Positions 56,241-64,000 of a stretch of 64,000 nucleotides of DNA are shown here, piece by piece (position 1 is the stretch's first letter; every line of letters starts with the position of its first letter). A program made the translations under genes and the position numbers. This DNA comes from Paludifilum halophilum. Lineage in GTDB: Bacteria; Bacillota; Bacilli; Thermoactinomycetales; DSM-45169. The stretch spans positions 1-64,000 of the forward strand of contig NZ_NOWF01000003.1 in NCBI RefSeq assembly GCF_002245355.1, given 5' to 3'. The notes under the pieces were generated by a model. That model saw only the letters and a program-made list of their open reading frames with translations. It had not been told where the DNA came from and ran no database searches.

Positions 56241-57920
56241 TTATCCCAAGGAAGAGGCCGTCAGCACACCGGCGGCTGCCGGCATCGCCGATTCCGTTTC
56301 TGAATCCTGCCGACAAGCCCACTTTAGGACATCTTCCACCTGATTGACCGGGATCACCTGAATGTCCTCCCAGTCTTCAAACAAAGCCTGCATATTATCC
56401 TCAGGAATCAATACCCGTTTCGCCCCTGCCTGTTTGGCCGCCTCCACTTTGGCCACGACTCCGCCGACGGGTTTTACTTTCCCGTGGATAGAAAGCTCGC
56501 CGGTCATCGCCAGACGGTTATCCACCGGCAGTCCTTTGATAGCGGAATAAATCGCTGTCGCCATGGTCACCCCCGCCGACGGTCCATCCAAGGGAATACC
56601 TCCGGGGAAGTTGACATGAAGATGATAGGCATAAGGATCGATATCCGTTCGCCTCAAAACGGTAAGCACATTTTCCAGGGAACTTCGGGCCATGCTTTTG
56701 CGGCGAAGAGTTCGCTGTCCAGCGCCTCCCAATTCCTCTTCATCCACCATCCCGGTAATGCGGATGGACCCTTCGGTCCCGCGCTTCACCGGAACCGCCG
56801 TCACTTCGATCTCCAAGAGAGCACCCATATTAGGTCCGTATACGGCCAATCCGTTAACCAAACCGGGTTGTGCCGAATCCGGGACTTTCTTATCCGGTCG
56901 AGGAACGAGCTGACTACTGTGAACCACCCACTCGATATCCGCCGCTTTGATTTCCTTTCGATCTTCAGTCAAGGCCAGACCCCCGGCGGTTTGGACGATA
57001 TTAATCGCTTCCCGCCCGTTGGTGGCATACTTCTGAATCACCTGTATCGCCTTCTCCTCATGGGAAAAATGGATTCTCTCGATTGCCTGACGGGCCACTC
57101 GAGCGATTTCCTCCGGCAATAAGGGACGGAAATAAATCTCCATGCAACGGGAACGGATCGCCGGAGGGATTTCCTCGGGAGTGCGGGTGGTCGCTCCGAC
57201 CATTCGAAAGTCGGCAGGGAGACCGTTCTGAAAAATATCGTGGATATGGGAGGGTGTATTGGTATCCTCCGGACTGTAATAGGCGCTTTCAAAAAATACT
57301 TTGCGATCCTCCAATACTTTGAGGAGCTTGTTCATTTGGATCGGGTGCAGCTCACCGATTTCATCGATAAAAAGAACGCCGCCATGAGCCTTGGACACCG
57401 CTCCGGGCTTCGGCTGGGGAATTCCCGCCATCCCCATTGAACCGGCCCCTTGATAAATCGGATCATGAACGGAACCGATCAGGGGATCAGCGATTCCCCG
57501 TTCATCGAAGCGGGCGGTGGTGGCATCCAGCTCCACAAACTTGGACCCGTGATTGAAGGGCGATTGGGGATTCTTTTTCGCTTCCTCCAACACCACCCGC
57601 GCCGCGGCAGTCTTTCCGATTCCCGGCGGTCCGTAAATCAACACGTGTTGGGGGTTGGGACCGCACAGGGCCGCTTTCAGCGCCCGAATACCCTCCCTTT
57701 GACCCACGATTTCTTCAAAAGAAGAAGGACGGGTTTTCTCCGACAGCGGCTCCGTCAGGGAGACGGTGCGCATTTTTCGGAGTTTATCCATCTCCTTTCG
57801 CGATTCGCGATCCACGGCCGACCGGTTAGACTGCTGATTCCGCAGCAGATTCCAGAAATAAAGACCGATGACGACCGAGAAAAAAACCTGGAGTAACATG
57901 ATGAGCACTGTCCAGTTCAT
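56241..57920 (-). CDS. lonB: Sporulation-associated membrane-anchored protease LonB
   Basis: 559 residues from ATG 57920 (GGAG 5 bases upstream). A membrane helix at the extreme N-terminus (WTVLIMLLQVFFSVVIGLYF), AAA+ domain with GPPGIGKTAAARVV and FIDEIGELHP, and Lon protease domain with the catalytic serine in PLDGPSAGVTMATAIY and a later lysine. LonB is made in the forespore in B. subtilis. The upstream promoter here fits forespore sigma factors. It precedes lonA as in B. subtilis. Confidence 0.94.
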   Translation of the reverse strand: MNWTVLIMLLQVFFSVVIGLYFWNLLRNQQSNRSAVDRESRKEMDKLRKMRTVSLTEPLSEKTRPSSFEEIVGQREGIRALKAALCGPNPQHVLIYGPPGIGKTAAARVVLEEAKKNPQSPFNHGSKFVELDATTARFDERGIADPLIGSVHDPIYQGAGSMGMAGIPQPKPGAVSKAHGGVLFIDEIGELHPIQMNKLLKVLEDRKVFFESAYYSPEDTNTPSHIHDIFQNGLPADFRMVGATTRTPEEIPPAIRSRCMEIYFRPLLPEEIARVARQAIERIHFSHEEKAIQVIQKYATNGREAINIVQTAGGLALTEDRKEIKAADIEWVVHSSQLVPRPDKKVPDSAQPGLVNGLAVYGPNMGALLEIEVTAVPVKRGTEGSIRITGMVDEEELGGAGQRTLRRKSMARSSLENVLTVLRRTDIDPYAYHLHVNFPGGIPLDGPSAGVTMATAIYSAIKGLPVDNRLAMTGELSIHGKVKPVGGVVAKVEAAKQAGAKRVLIPEDNMQALFEDWEDIQVIPVNQVEDVLKWACRQDSETESAMPAAAGVLTASSLG

Positions 57921-57985
57921 AATATCTCCATTACCTCCCCGTCTTCGGGACACGGAAGGAAATTCACCGCGTCGTATTCTGGGCT

Positions 57986-58016
57986 TAGTATGACCGGAGG
58001 AAATGGGGGATAGTCA
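57986..58016 (-). promoter_or_regulatory. Forespore-type (sigmaG/sigmaF) promoter of lonB
   Basis: Minus strand TGACTA (58011-58016), 18-base spacer, CATACTA (57986-57992). The -10 is a perfect sigmaG match and the -35 differs from TGAATA by one base. It lies 66 bases before lonB, directly after the terminator of the preceding gene. Confidence 0.65.
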
Positions 58017-58023
58017 GGGACAC

Positions 58024-58066
58024 AAAAAACCCGCCGCTCCCGAAAACGGGCATTCGGCGGGCAAAA
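58024..58066 (-). terminator. Terminator after the PLP racemase-like gene
   Basis: Minus strand CCCGCCGAATGCCCG...CGGGAGCGGCGGG followed by six T (58024-58029), nine bases past the stop codon. Confidence 0.9.
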
Positions 58067-58074
58067 ATCGAGGA

Positions 58075-59295
58075 TCAGGAAGTGACATCCAGGGTCTTGC
58101 CTTTTTCTTCTTGGTTTGGCAGCAAAGCGGCCGCTTCATAATCCGCGGCCTCTTCCTCCTTTTCTTGATCCGAACCCAGTTCGACACATCGATCAAAATG
58201 CGCGGTTGTCATGCGCAGTTGAACCTTGAGTTCCTCTCCCGGTTGAGGTGTTTTTGCTCCCTTGGGAAAAAAGAGAACGCTGGTTTGCATATGGGGAGGT
58301 TCCGCAAACCAGAGCCGTTTCCCCTGATACGTAAAGGGGCTCAAATGACGATTGGTCAATTGAAGAAGCCAAAACACCGTCAGCTTGGCGCGATCCTTCC
58401 ACCCCTTCACTGCCGTCGGGGCATCCAGAGCGACTCCGTTAGCGGTGCCGCCGGCGACAATCACCAGCCGCCCGCTTTTTTTGGCCCGGTTCTGCTTATA
58501 ACCGAAACGCTCTCCTTTCACGACATCCTTCACATCCAGAACCGTTGTTCGCAGACTGAAAAAGGACTTATCGTGAAGCCACAGGTCCGTTCCCAGGCGC
58601 ATATGAAAACGGATGGACGGGTATTCCTTTCTCAGTTTCCCATACAGATCCGAAGAGATGTGACTGACATACATCCGGTTACAGGGCAGTCCCACTTTCT
58701 TGATTTGTTGCACCCAAGCGTGGATGCTCTCTTCTTTGGCCGTCACAGACAGCCCCTCGGTCGGAAAGTGGATCGAATAGCCCGCGATTTCCAGGCGAAG
58801 GGAATCCGAGCGGTTCCAATCATCGATCAACGTTTGAACCTTCGATAGTTCTTCCGGCTCAAAACCGTATCGTTTCATTTGGGATTCACATTTGATCAGG
58901 ATCCGCAGATGAAAAGGTTCACCGCCGTTGTTCCAAATGCTGGACTGCCGCCGACACAGGGAGTCGAAACCCTCAACCAACCGTTTTAATTGGGCTAAAT
59001 TGCCCACGGTATAGACCCGGCTTTCCGCCATGTCCGCATACTCCGGGGCCGCCAGCACAGGGGTGAGAATCAGCATTTCTTCAAAGGAATACACTCCTTC
59101 CAACTCCCGAGCCTCTTCGACGGTCCCGACTGCGACGGTCCGTTTACCCGACCGAATGGCAGCGTCAGCTAAAAATTCATTGCCAAATCCGTAACCGTTC
59201 CCCTTGATTACGGGAACATAGTCGGGAAACCGCTCTTCCGTGTTCCGGATATGATCCAACCATTCTCGCCGGTTTAAGTACAGGGTTAGGCTCAA
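58075..59295 (-). CDS. Alanine racemase-like PLP enzyme paired with FemX
   Basis: 406 residues. The N-terminal barrel has the PLP lysine Lys31 in VPVIKGNGYGFG (compare VVKANAYGHG in Alr), IKCESQMKRYGF, and a phosphate-binding stretch; the C-terminal part contains GERFGYKQ, where the second catalytic Tyr of alanine racemase is expected. It ends with a Glu-rich tail. Overall similarity to Alr is moderate, so substrate may differ. The start is 12 bases after the femX stop. In other Gram-positives a similar pair (FemX plus racemase-like protein) is known from peptidoglycan-related loci; the combined role is inferred, not shown. Confidence 0.75.
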   Translation of the reverse strand: MSLTLYLNRREWLDHIRNTEERFPDYVPVIKGNGYGFGNEFLADAAIRSGKRTVAVGTVEEARELEGVYSFEEMLILTPVLAAPEYADMAESRVYTVGNLAQLKRLVEGFDSLCRRQSSIWNNGGEPFHLRILIKCESQMKRYGFEPEELSKVQTLIDDWNRSDSLRLEIAGYSIHFPTEGLSVTAKEESIHAWVQQIKKVGLPCNRMYVSHISSDLYGKLRKEYPSIRFHMRLGTDLWLHDKSFFSLRTTVLDVKDVVKGERFGYKQNRAKKSGRLVIVAGGTANGVALDAPTAVKGWKDRAKLTVFWLLQLTNRHLSPFTYQGKRLWFAEPPHMQTSVLFFPKGAKTPQPGEELKVQLRMTTAHFDRCVELGSDQEKEEEAADYEAAALLPNQEEKGKTLDVTS

Positions 59296-59307
59296 TGTTT
59301 GAACACC

Positions 59308-60435
59308 TCAACGTTTTTTCATATACATGTCGAAGGCCCAGTGCAACAGCGGTTGCAGGGGATAATCCCATTCTCCGATCAACTGGCAAGCTTCCCCTCC
59401 GAATCCCAGTTTAAACCGGAGCAAACCGTACAAAGGATCCGATTCGTCCAGCGTGTGACTGATCCCGCGAAAATCGTAAGTATGTGCTCCCATGGCGTGA
59501 GCATCCTGGATCATTTTCCACTGGATCGCATGATTCGGCATCTTGTTGCGATGTTTGTTGCTACTGGCTCCGTAGAGATACCAAGTGTGCCCGTTGGAGT
59601 AGGTGGCGATCGTGGAGGCCAGCAACTCACCTTCGAACCGCGCCATATACAGTTTGATTCGGTCCGGATTCTCCCGGCTCAAAGCATAGTACATCTTTTC
59701 GAAATAGGAGAAATTGCGGACGGCAAATTGATCTCGCTCAGCGGTCACCTTTAACAGCTCGTAGAACTCTTTCAGTTCTTCCTCGCCGCCGACAGTCACT
59801 TCCACACCCTGCTTGTCCGCTTTCCTCACATTACGCCGCCAATTGGTGTGAAAATCGCCAAACACTTCATCCAGCGTCCGCTCATTGAGGGGCAACCGGA
59901 ACACATACTGCGGCTGAATCGCGGAGAAACCCCCGTCCTCCTCTTTTTTCTTCCACCCGATGTCCCGGAGTGCTTGCTGAACGTAGTCCGCCTGGCCATC
60001 CACTTCATCCGGTCCGAGATCGTTCAACGTTTTCCCTTTCAGTTCATGTTCCCGGATTTGTTTCAAGTATTTTTTGATCGTGGGAGTTTTCCATCGGGCT
60101 CGTGTCACCGGAGGCTCCATTTTGACGGAAAAGACATTTTTCTGGCGAAGGAACTCAAAGAGAGGTTCAAACCATTCGCTCAGATTTTTGGATGTCCAAT
60201 CGATCACCGGGCCTCGGGGTATGTATGCCAAAAACTTGTTCAGGCCGGGAAGTTTTCGATACAAAACAAGCGAACAACCGACCATCTGCCGCTCTTCATT
60301 GAACCAACCCAACAGATCGTTCTTCCACTCCGTTTTCACCTCGGCCCAGGAGGGATATTGCATAAAATTACCCAGCGGCTGCTTTTCGATAAAGGATAAA
60401 TAGTCCTCGCGGGATACGGCTTCCACTTGCATCAT
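59308..60435 (-). CDS. FemX/FemAB-family peptidoglycan bridge aminoacyltransferase
   Basis: About 375 residues from ATG 60435 or the next ATG; a longer frame to 60537 lacks a site. Double GNAT-like FemABX fold: YPSWAEVKTEWKNDLLGW, IPRGPVIDW, a central IQPQYVFRLPL...NWRRNVRKADKQGVEV, and NHAIQWKMIQDAHAMGAHTYDFRGISHTLD near the end. FemX-type enzymes add an amino acid from aminoacyl-tRNA to the stem-peptide lysine of lipid II. Classical Bacillus has direct cross-links and usually lacks it, so this organism may have an interpeptide bridge. Forms a unit with the racemase-like gene. Confidence 0.88.
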   Translation of the reverse strand: MMQVEAVSREDYLSFIEKQPLGNFMQYPSWAEVKTEWKNDLLGWFNEERQMVGCSLVLYRKLPGLNKFLAYIPRGPVIDWTSKNLSEWFEPLFEFLRQKNVFSVKMEPPVTRARWKTPTIKKYLKQIREHELKGKTLNDLGPDEVDGQADYVQQALRDIGWKKKEEDGGFSAIQPQYVFRLPLNERTLDEVFGDFHTNWRRNVRKADKQGVEVTVGGEEELKEFYELLKVTAERDQFAVRNFSYFEKMYYALSRENPDRIKLYMARFEGELLASTIATYSNGHTWYLYGASSNKHRNKMPNHAIQWKMIQDAHAMGAHTYDFRGISHTLDESDPLYGLLRFKLGFGGEACQLIGEWDYPLQPLLHWAFDMYMKKR

Positions 60436-60640
60436 GCAAACCACAACTCCACTTCTGCAGTATTCTTTCTTCCGATGATAAGACCCGTCGAAAAAACAAC
60501 ATGATAATGACTGCAAAACTGTAACAACCTTCAACAAACAAAAGCGGAATTCTTCTATTCGCCATTAGTCATTCTACCATAAAACCCCCTGTGTGCGGGT
60601 AAAAACCGCTTGTATTCTGAGGGATCGACAAGTTTCAGAC

Positions 60641-60668
60641 AAAAAAAAGCACCCGGTGTCGGGTGCTA
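60641..60668 (-). terminator. Terminator after clpX
   Basis: Minus strand AGCACCCG-ACAC-CGGGTGCT followed by eight T, eight bases past the clpX stop. Confidence 0.9.
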
Positions 60669-60675
60669 AAGCTTT

Positions 60676-61938
60676 TTAGGCGCTTTCTTCTTTTTTGTCA
60701 ACGTTGCGCCCTTCCTCGGTCGTCAGGCGCGGAGCCACTTTGTTTTTTACCGTCTCCTCGGTCACCGCGCATTCCGTGACGTCCTCCCTGGAAGGAAGAT
60801 CAAACATCACATCCAGCATGATCGCTTCAATAATCGCCCTCAAGCCCCTTGCGCCGGTATTTCGATTGATCGCCTCGTCAGCGATCGCCTTGAGAGCGTC
60901 AGTTTCGAAGGTGAGATTGACGTTATCCATCTCCAACAACTTCTCGTACTGCTTAACCAGAGCGTTTTTCGGCTCGGTCAAGATCCGTACCAAGGCATCC
61001 TGATCCAGGGGCTCCAGGGTGGAGATGACCGGCAAACGTCCGACGAATTCCGGGATCAAGCCGTAGCGCAACAGATCCTCCGGAAGCACCAGTTTCAGGT
61101 ATTCGCCGGGCTTCAGATCGGCAGTGGTGCTGTCTGTACCAAAGCCGATCACCTTTTTACCGATGCGACGTTTAATGATCTGCTCCAAACCGTCAAAGGC
61201 TCCGCCGCAGATAAACAGGATATTGCCGGTATCGATTTGAATAAACTCCTGATGGGGGTGTTTCCGTCCACCTTGAGGCGGAACACTTGCCACAGTCCCC
61301 TCCAGGATTTTCAGCAAGGCCTGTTGCACACCTTCGCCGGAAACATCGCGGGTTATCGAGGGGTTTTCCGACTTGCGGGCCACCTTGTCGATCTCATCGA
61401 TGTAGATAATCCCGCGCTCCGCTTTTTCCACATCATAGTCTGCCGCCTGAATCAGCTTCAGCAGGATGTTTTCCACATCCTCACCCACATAACCGGCCTC
61501 TGTGAGAGAAGTGGCATCAGCGATAGCGAAGGGCACGTTAAGAATCTTGGCCATCGTTTGAGCCAGCAGGGTTTTCCCGCTTCCGGTCGGCCCCACCATC
61601 ACGATGTTCGATTTCTGCAACTCCACGTCTTCCATCTTTTGAGACGAGTTGATCCGTTTGTAGTGGTTATATACAGCCACTGCCAGAGACTTCTTGGCCT
61701 GATCCTGGCCGATGACGTATTGGTCGAGGATTTCGTTGATTTCCTGCGGCTTCGGCAGGTTTTCCAGATCGATATCCTCTTCTCCGCCCAGCTCTTCTTC
61801 GACAATCTCGTTGCAGAGCTCAATGCATTCATCACAAATATAGACACCGGGACCGGCCACCAACTTGCGCACTTGGTCCTGGGATTTACCACAGAAAGAA
61901 CACTTCAACTGTCCTTTTTCCTCGTTGAATTTAAACAC
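60676..61938 (-). CDS. clpX: ClpXP unfoldase subunit ClpX
   Basis: 420 residues from GTG 61938 (GAGGGG 8 bases upstream), the same length as B. subtilis ClpX. Zinc domain with Cys13, Cys16, Cys35, Cys38; Walker [13 protein letters not shown]; Walker [14 protein letters not shown]; pore loop YVGEDV; IGF-type ClpP loop in [11 protein letters not shown]. It unfolds substrates for ClpP. It lies 23 bases after clpP. Confidence 0.98.
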   Translation of the reverse strand: MFKFNEEKGQLKCSFCGKSQDQVRKLVAGPGVYICDECIELCNEIVEEELGGEEDIDLENLPKPQEINEILDQYVIGQDQAKKSLAVAVYNHYKRINSSQKMEDVELQKSNIVMVGPTGSGKTLLAQTMAKILNVPFAIADATSLTEAGYVGEDVENILLKLIQAADYDVEKAERGIIYIDEIDKVARKSENPSITRDVSGEGVQQALLKILEGTVASVPPQGGRKHPHQEFIQIDTGNILFICGGAFDGLEQIIKRRIGKKVIGFGTDSTTADLKPGEYLKLVLPEDLLRYGLIPEFVGRLPVISTLEPLDQDALVRILTEPKNALVKQYEKLLEMDNVNLTFETDALKAIADEAINRNTGARGLRAIIEAIMLDVMFDLPSREDVTECAVTEETVKNKVAPRLTTEEGRNVDKKEESA

Positions 61939-61961
61939 GCGTCTCACCCCTCTCGAAGGTC

Positions 61962-62567
61962 TTAACGGGTGATCACTTGATCCACCAAACCGTACTCTTT
62001 GGCTTCCTGAGCACCCATGAAATAGTCGCGATCCGCATCGCGTTCAATCTTCTTCAGAGGCTGACCCGTACGCTCGGATAAGATCCGGTAGATTTTTTTC
62101 CGGGTCTTTAGAATCCAGTCAGCGTGAATTTCGATATCCGCGGCTTGACCTTTCACTCCACCCAGCGGTTGATGAATCATCACCTCGCTGTTGGGAAGCG
62201 CGAAACGTTTTCCTTCGCTTCCGGCCGCCAGCAGGAAAGCACCCATACTGGCAGCCATCCCCACGCAGATCGTGGAGACGTCGGATTTTATGTACTGCAT
62301 GGTATCGTAAATCGCCATCCCCGCTGTAATCGAACCACCCGGGGAGTTTATGTACAAGTGAATATCCTTTTCCGGATCATCCGCCGCCAAAAAAAGGAGT
62401 TGGGCGACTACGACATTGGAAATCGCATCGTTAATCGGGGATCCGATAAAGATGATCCGATCTTTCAGCAGGCGGGAAAAGAGATCAAACGCCCGCTCAC
62501 CGCGATTGGTCTGTTCAACAACCATGGGAACCAGGTTGGATCCGTATACTCCGTCCGTTTCGTGCAC
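61962..62567 (-). CDS. clpP: ATP-dependent Clp protease proteolytic subunit ClpP
   Basis: About 201 residues. Catalytic Ser in [14 protein letters not shown], His in [11 protein letters not shown] and Asp in [10 protein letters not shown]. The reading frame is open to ATG 62621, but that codon lies in the tig terminator. I therefore prefer GTG 62567, 11 bases after AAGGGAGGG; the core would begin [18 protein letters not shown] a few residues later. The residue after EIHA is D-W rather than the usual K/R-R, a small oddity. Placement tig-clpP-clpX is unlike B. subtilis, where clpP is elsewhere. Confidence 0.95.
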   Translation of the reverse strand: MHETDGVYGSNLVPMVVEQTNRGERAFDLFSRLLKDRIIFIGSPINDAISNVVVAQLLFLAADDPEKDIHLYINSPGGSITAGMAIYDTMQYIKSDVSTICVGMAASMGAFLLAAGSEGKRFALPNSEVMIHQPLGGVKGQAADIEIHADWILKTRKKIYRILSERTGQPLKKIERDADRDYFMGAQEAKEYGLVDQVITR

Positions 62568-62597
62568 CGTTCGAGAAACCCTCCCTTCAATCTTTTT

Positions 62598-62635
62598 TAA
62601 AAACAAGGCACGCGTGGACACGTGCCTCGTTTTTC
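62598..62635. terminator. Terminator between tig and clpP
   Basis: AGGCACG and CGTGCCT flank an 8-base loop, with A5 before and T5 after on both strands. It lies 14 bases past the tig stop. clpP must have its own promoter or depend on read-through. Confidence 0.85.
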
Positions 62636-62648
62636 CGTCCTATTCTCA

Positions 62649-63941
62649 TTATGCCGCATTTTTACTATTGGATACAAGTAGGTCGATCGTTTTTCGGACC
62701 TTTAATTCTTCCTTCATCTGATTGACTCCGCCCTGGGCATTCAGCAGACGACGCACTTCTTCCACATCCCGTTCCATCTGCTCTGCCAACTTTTTCACTT
62801 CTTCTTCGACTTCTTCATCGTTGACTTCCACATTTTCCTCAGCGGCGATCGCTTCCAATACCAGGTTGGCTCGAACTTTCTTGCCTGCATCCTCCTGGAA
62901 CTGTTCGCGGATCTGAGAAGTATCCTGTCCGGTAAACTGGGTGTACTGCTCCAGATTGATCCCCTGCATTTGCAGCTGTTGCTGAAAATGTTGCATCATG
63001 TGATCGATTTCGTGTTCCACCATGACATCGGGCACTTCGATTTCCGCGTTTTCGGCCGCTTTTTCCACCAAGGTGTTCCGTTTATAGGACTCTTCCTCAT
63101 TTTTCTTCTGCTCTTTCAGTTTATTCTCGACATCGCTTTTCAATTCTTCCAGCGTATCGAACTCGCTCACATCCTGAGCAAACTCGTCATCCAGCTCCGG
63201 CAATTCCATGCGCTTGATTTCATGTACTTTTACTTTAAAAGTAGCCTCTTTGCCGGCAAGGCTTTCCTCTTGATACTCTTCCGGGAAGGTAACGACGACG
63301 TCTTTCTCCTCTTCAGCCTTCATTCCGATCAACTGGTCTTCGAAGCCGGGGATGAATTGGTTGGACCCCACTTCCAGCGTATAACGCTCGGCCTGGCCGC
63401 CTTCAAAGGGTTCTCCGTCAATAAACCCTTCAAAGTCCATAATGACACGATCGCCCTTCTCTACTTGGCCGTCTTCCACAGCGATCAGTTGTCCTTGCCG
63501 TTCCTGCATCCGTTTCAGCTCGGCATCGATATCTTCATCGGAAACGGAGAAATCCTTCTCGGGAATTTCCAGTTCCTTGTATTGACCCAACTGCACTTCC
63601 GGCTTCACTGTCACCGTCGCCTTGAAGATAAAAGGTTTTCCTTTTTCCAGCTGATCAATATCGATCTCCGGCTGATCGACGGGCTCAATCCCCGCTTGTT
63701 CTACAGCTTGAGGGTAAGCTTCCGGCAACAGGATATCCAAGGCATCCTGGTACAGGGATTCCACTCCGAAACGCTTCTCAAAGATCGGGCGCGGAACTTT
63801 CCCTTTACGGAAACCGGGAACGTTCACGTTCTTAACCACTTTGCGGAACGCTTGATCCAAAGCTTCCCCGAACTGTTCTTCATCTACCTCAACCGTCAGT
63901 ACCCCGCGGTTTTTTTCGGTCTTTTCCCAACTTGCCTTCAT
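62649..63941 (-). CDS. tig: Trigger factor (ribosome-associated chaperone/peptidyl-prolyl isomerase)
   Basis: 430 residues from ATG 63941 (GGAGGG 7 bases upstream). Ribosome-docking signature [20 protein letters not shown] near residue 40, FKBP-type PPIase domain about 150-245 ([20 protein letters not shown]), and an acidic helical C-terminal domain. It protects nascent chains at the exit tunnel. The 59 bases to the window end show no further feature. Confidence 0.97.
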   Translation of the reverse strand: MKASWEKTEKNRGVLTVEVDEEQFGEALDQAFRKVVKNVNVPGFRKGKVPRPIFEKRFGVESLYQDALDILLPEAYPQAVEQAGIEPVDQPEIDIDQLEKGKPFIFKATVTVKPEVQLGQYKELEIPEKDFSVSDEDIDAELKRMQERQGQLIAVEDGQVEKGDRVIMDFEGFIDGEPFEGGQAERYTLEVGSNQFIPGFEDQLIGMKAEEEKDVVVTFPEEYQEESLAGKEATFKVKVHEIKRMELPELDDEFAQDVSEFDTLEELKSDVENKLKEQKKNEEESYKRNTLVEKAAENAEIEVPDVMVEHEIDHMMQHFQQQLQMQGINLEQYTQFTGQDTSQIREQFQEDAGKKVRANLVLEAIAAEENVEVNDEEVEEEVKKLAEQMERDVEEVRRLLNAQGGVNQMKEELKVRKTIDLLVSNSKNAA

Positions 63942-64000
63942 CGGTCTTCCCTCCTGACAAACTCCGTTCATAAATACAGGATGATCGCTTCAACCTGTGA

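Overview
The window is a block of chromosome from an endospore-forming, low-branching Firmicute (Bacillales). The gene order, read on the minus strand from the right end, matches the Bacillus subtilis tig/clpX/lonB/lonA/ysxC - hemAXC(D)BL - spoVID/ysxE - valS - folC - comC/spoIIB - maf/radC/mreBCD/minCD - spoIVFA/FB - rplU/ysxB/rpmA - spo0B/obg region. The DNA is moderately GC-rich by eye. FemX, a PLP racemase-like protein and a sporulenol-type cyclase sit inside the otherwise Bacillus-like backbone, which suggests Thermoactinomycetaceae or a close relative. That family-level placement is inference; no rRNA or tRNA is present to settle it.

Layout. 0-0.55 kb: broken IS200/IS605 transposase and its structured left end, abutting a CNT nucleoside transporter. 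1.8-6.7 kb: obg, spo0B-like, L27, its processing protease Prp, L21 with leader, and spoIVFB/spoIVFA. 6.9-9.6 kb: translationally coupled thiol/quinone-stress operon (mhqO-like, mhqD-like, Old Yellow Enzyme) with a palindromic operator. 9.7 kb: DUF2512 membrane protein. 10.3-15.9 kb: maf-radC-mreBCD-minCD. 16.0-16.4 kb: an orphan structured RNA-like element that shares three collinear sequence words with the element beside the transposase at the left edge. 16.5-20.5 kb: spoIIB, a short comC, and a squalene-hopene/sporulenol cyclase. 20.6-27.4 kb, accessory: ecsAB, an AT-rich hxlR/pfpI pair, SCO1, a decayed small-gene pair, a frameshifted GNAT gene and a BCCT betaine-type transporter. 27.6 kb: candidate small RNA. 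27.8-37 kb: murC, folC, valS with T-box, a small membrane protein, ysxE, spoVID. 37-44.3 kb: heme operon hemAX-CDB-(110-aa gene)-hemL. 44.5-52 kb, accessory: NitT/TauT-type ABC importer, a two-component system split by a 334-base structured spacer, a LiaI/LiaF-like membrane protein, and methionine aminopeptidase. 52-64 kb: ddl, engB, lonA, lonB (forespore-type promoter), PLP racemase-like gene with femX, clpX, clpP, tig.

The window combines cell-shape and division genes, peptidoglycan synthesis (murC, ddl, femX), protein quality control (tig, clpPX, two Lon proteases), tetrapyrrole synthesis and many sporulation genes (spo0B, spoIVFAB, spoIIB, sqhC, spoVID, ysxE, lonB). Almost all backbone genes lie on the minus strand. 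The plus-strand genes (DUF2512, ecsAB, hxlR, ABC importer, LiaF-like, map) mark insertions relative to Bacillus. The best candidates for something undescribed are the paired structured-RNA elements (about 0.37-0.55 and 16.0-16.4 kb), the structured spacer inside the two-component locus, and the candidate small RNA at 27.6 kb.
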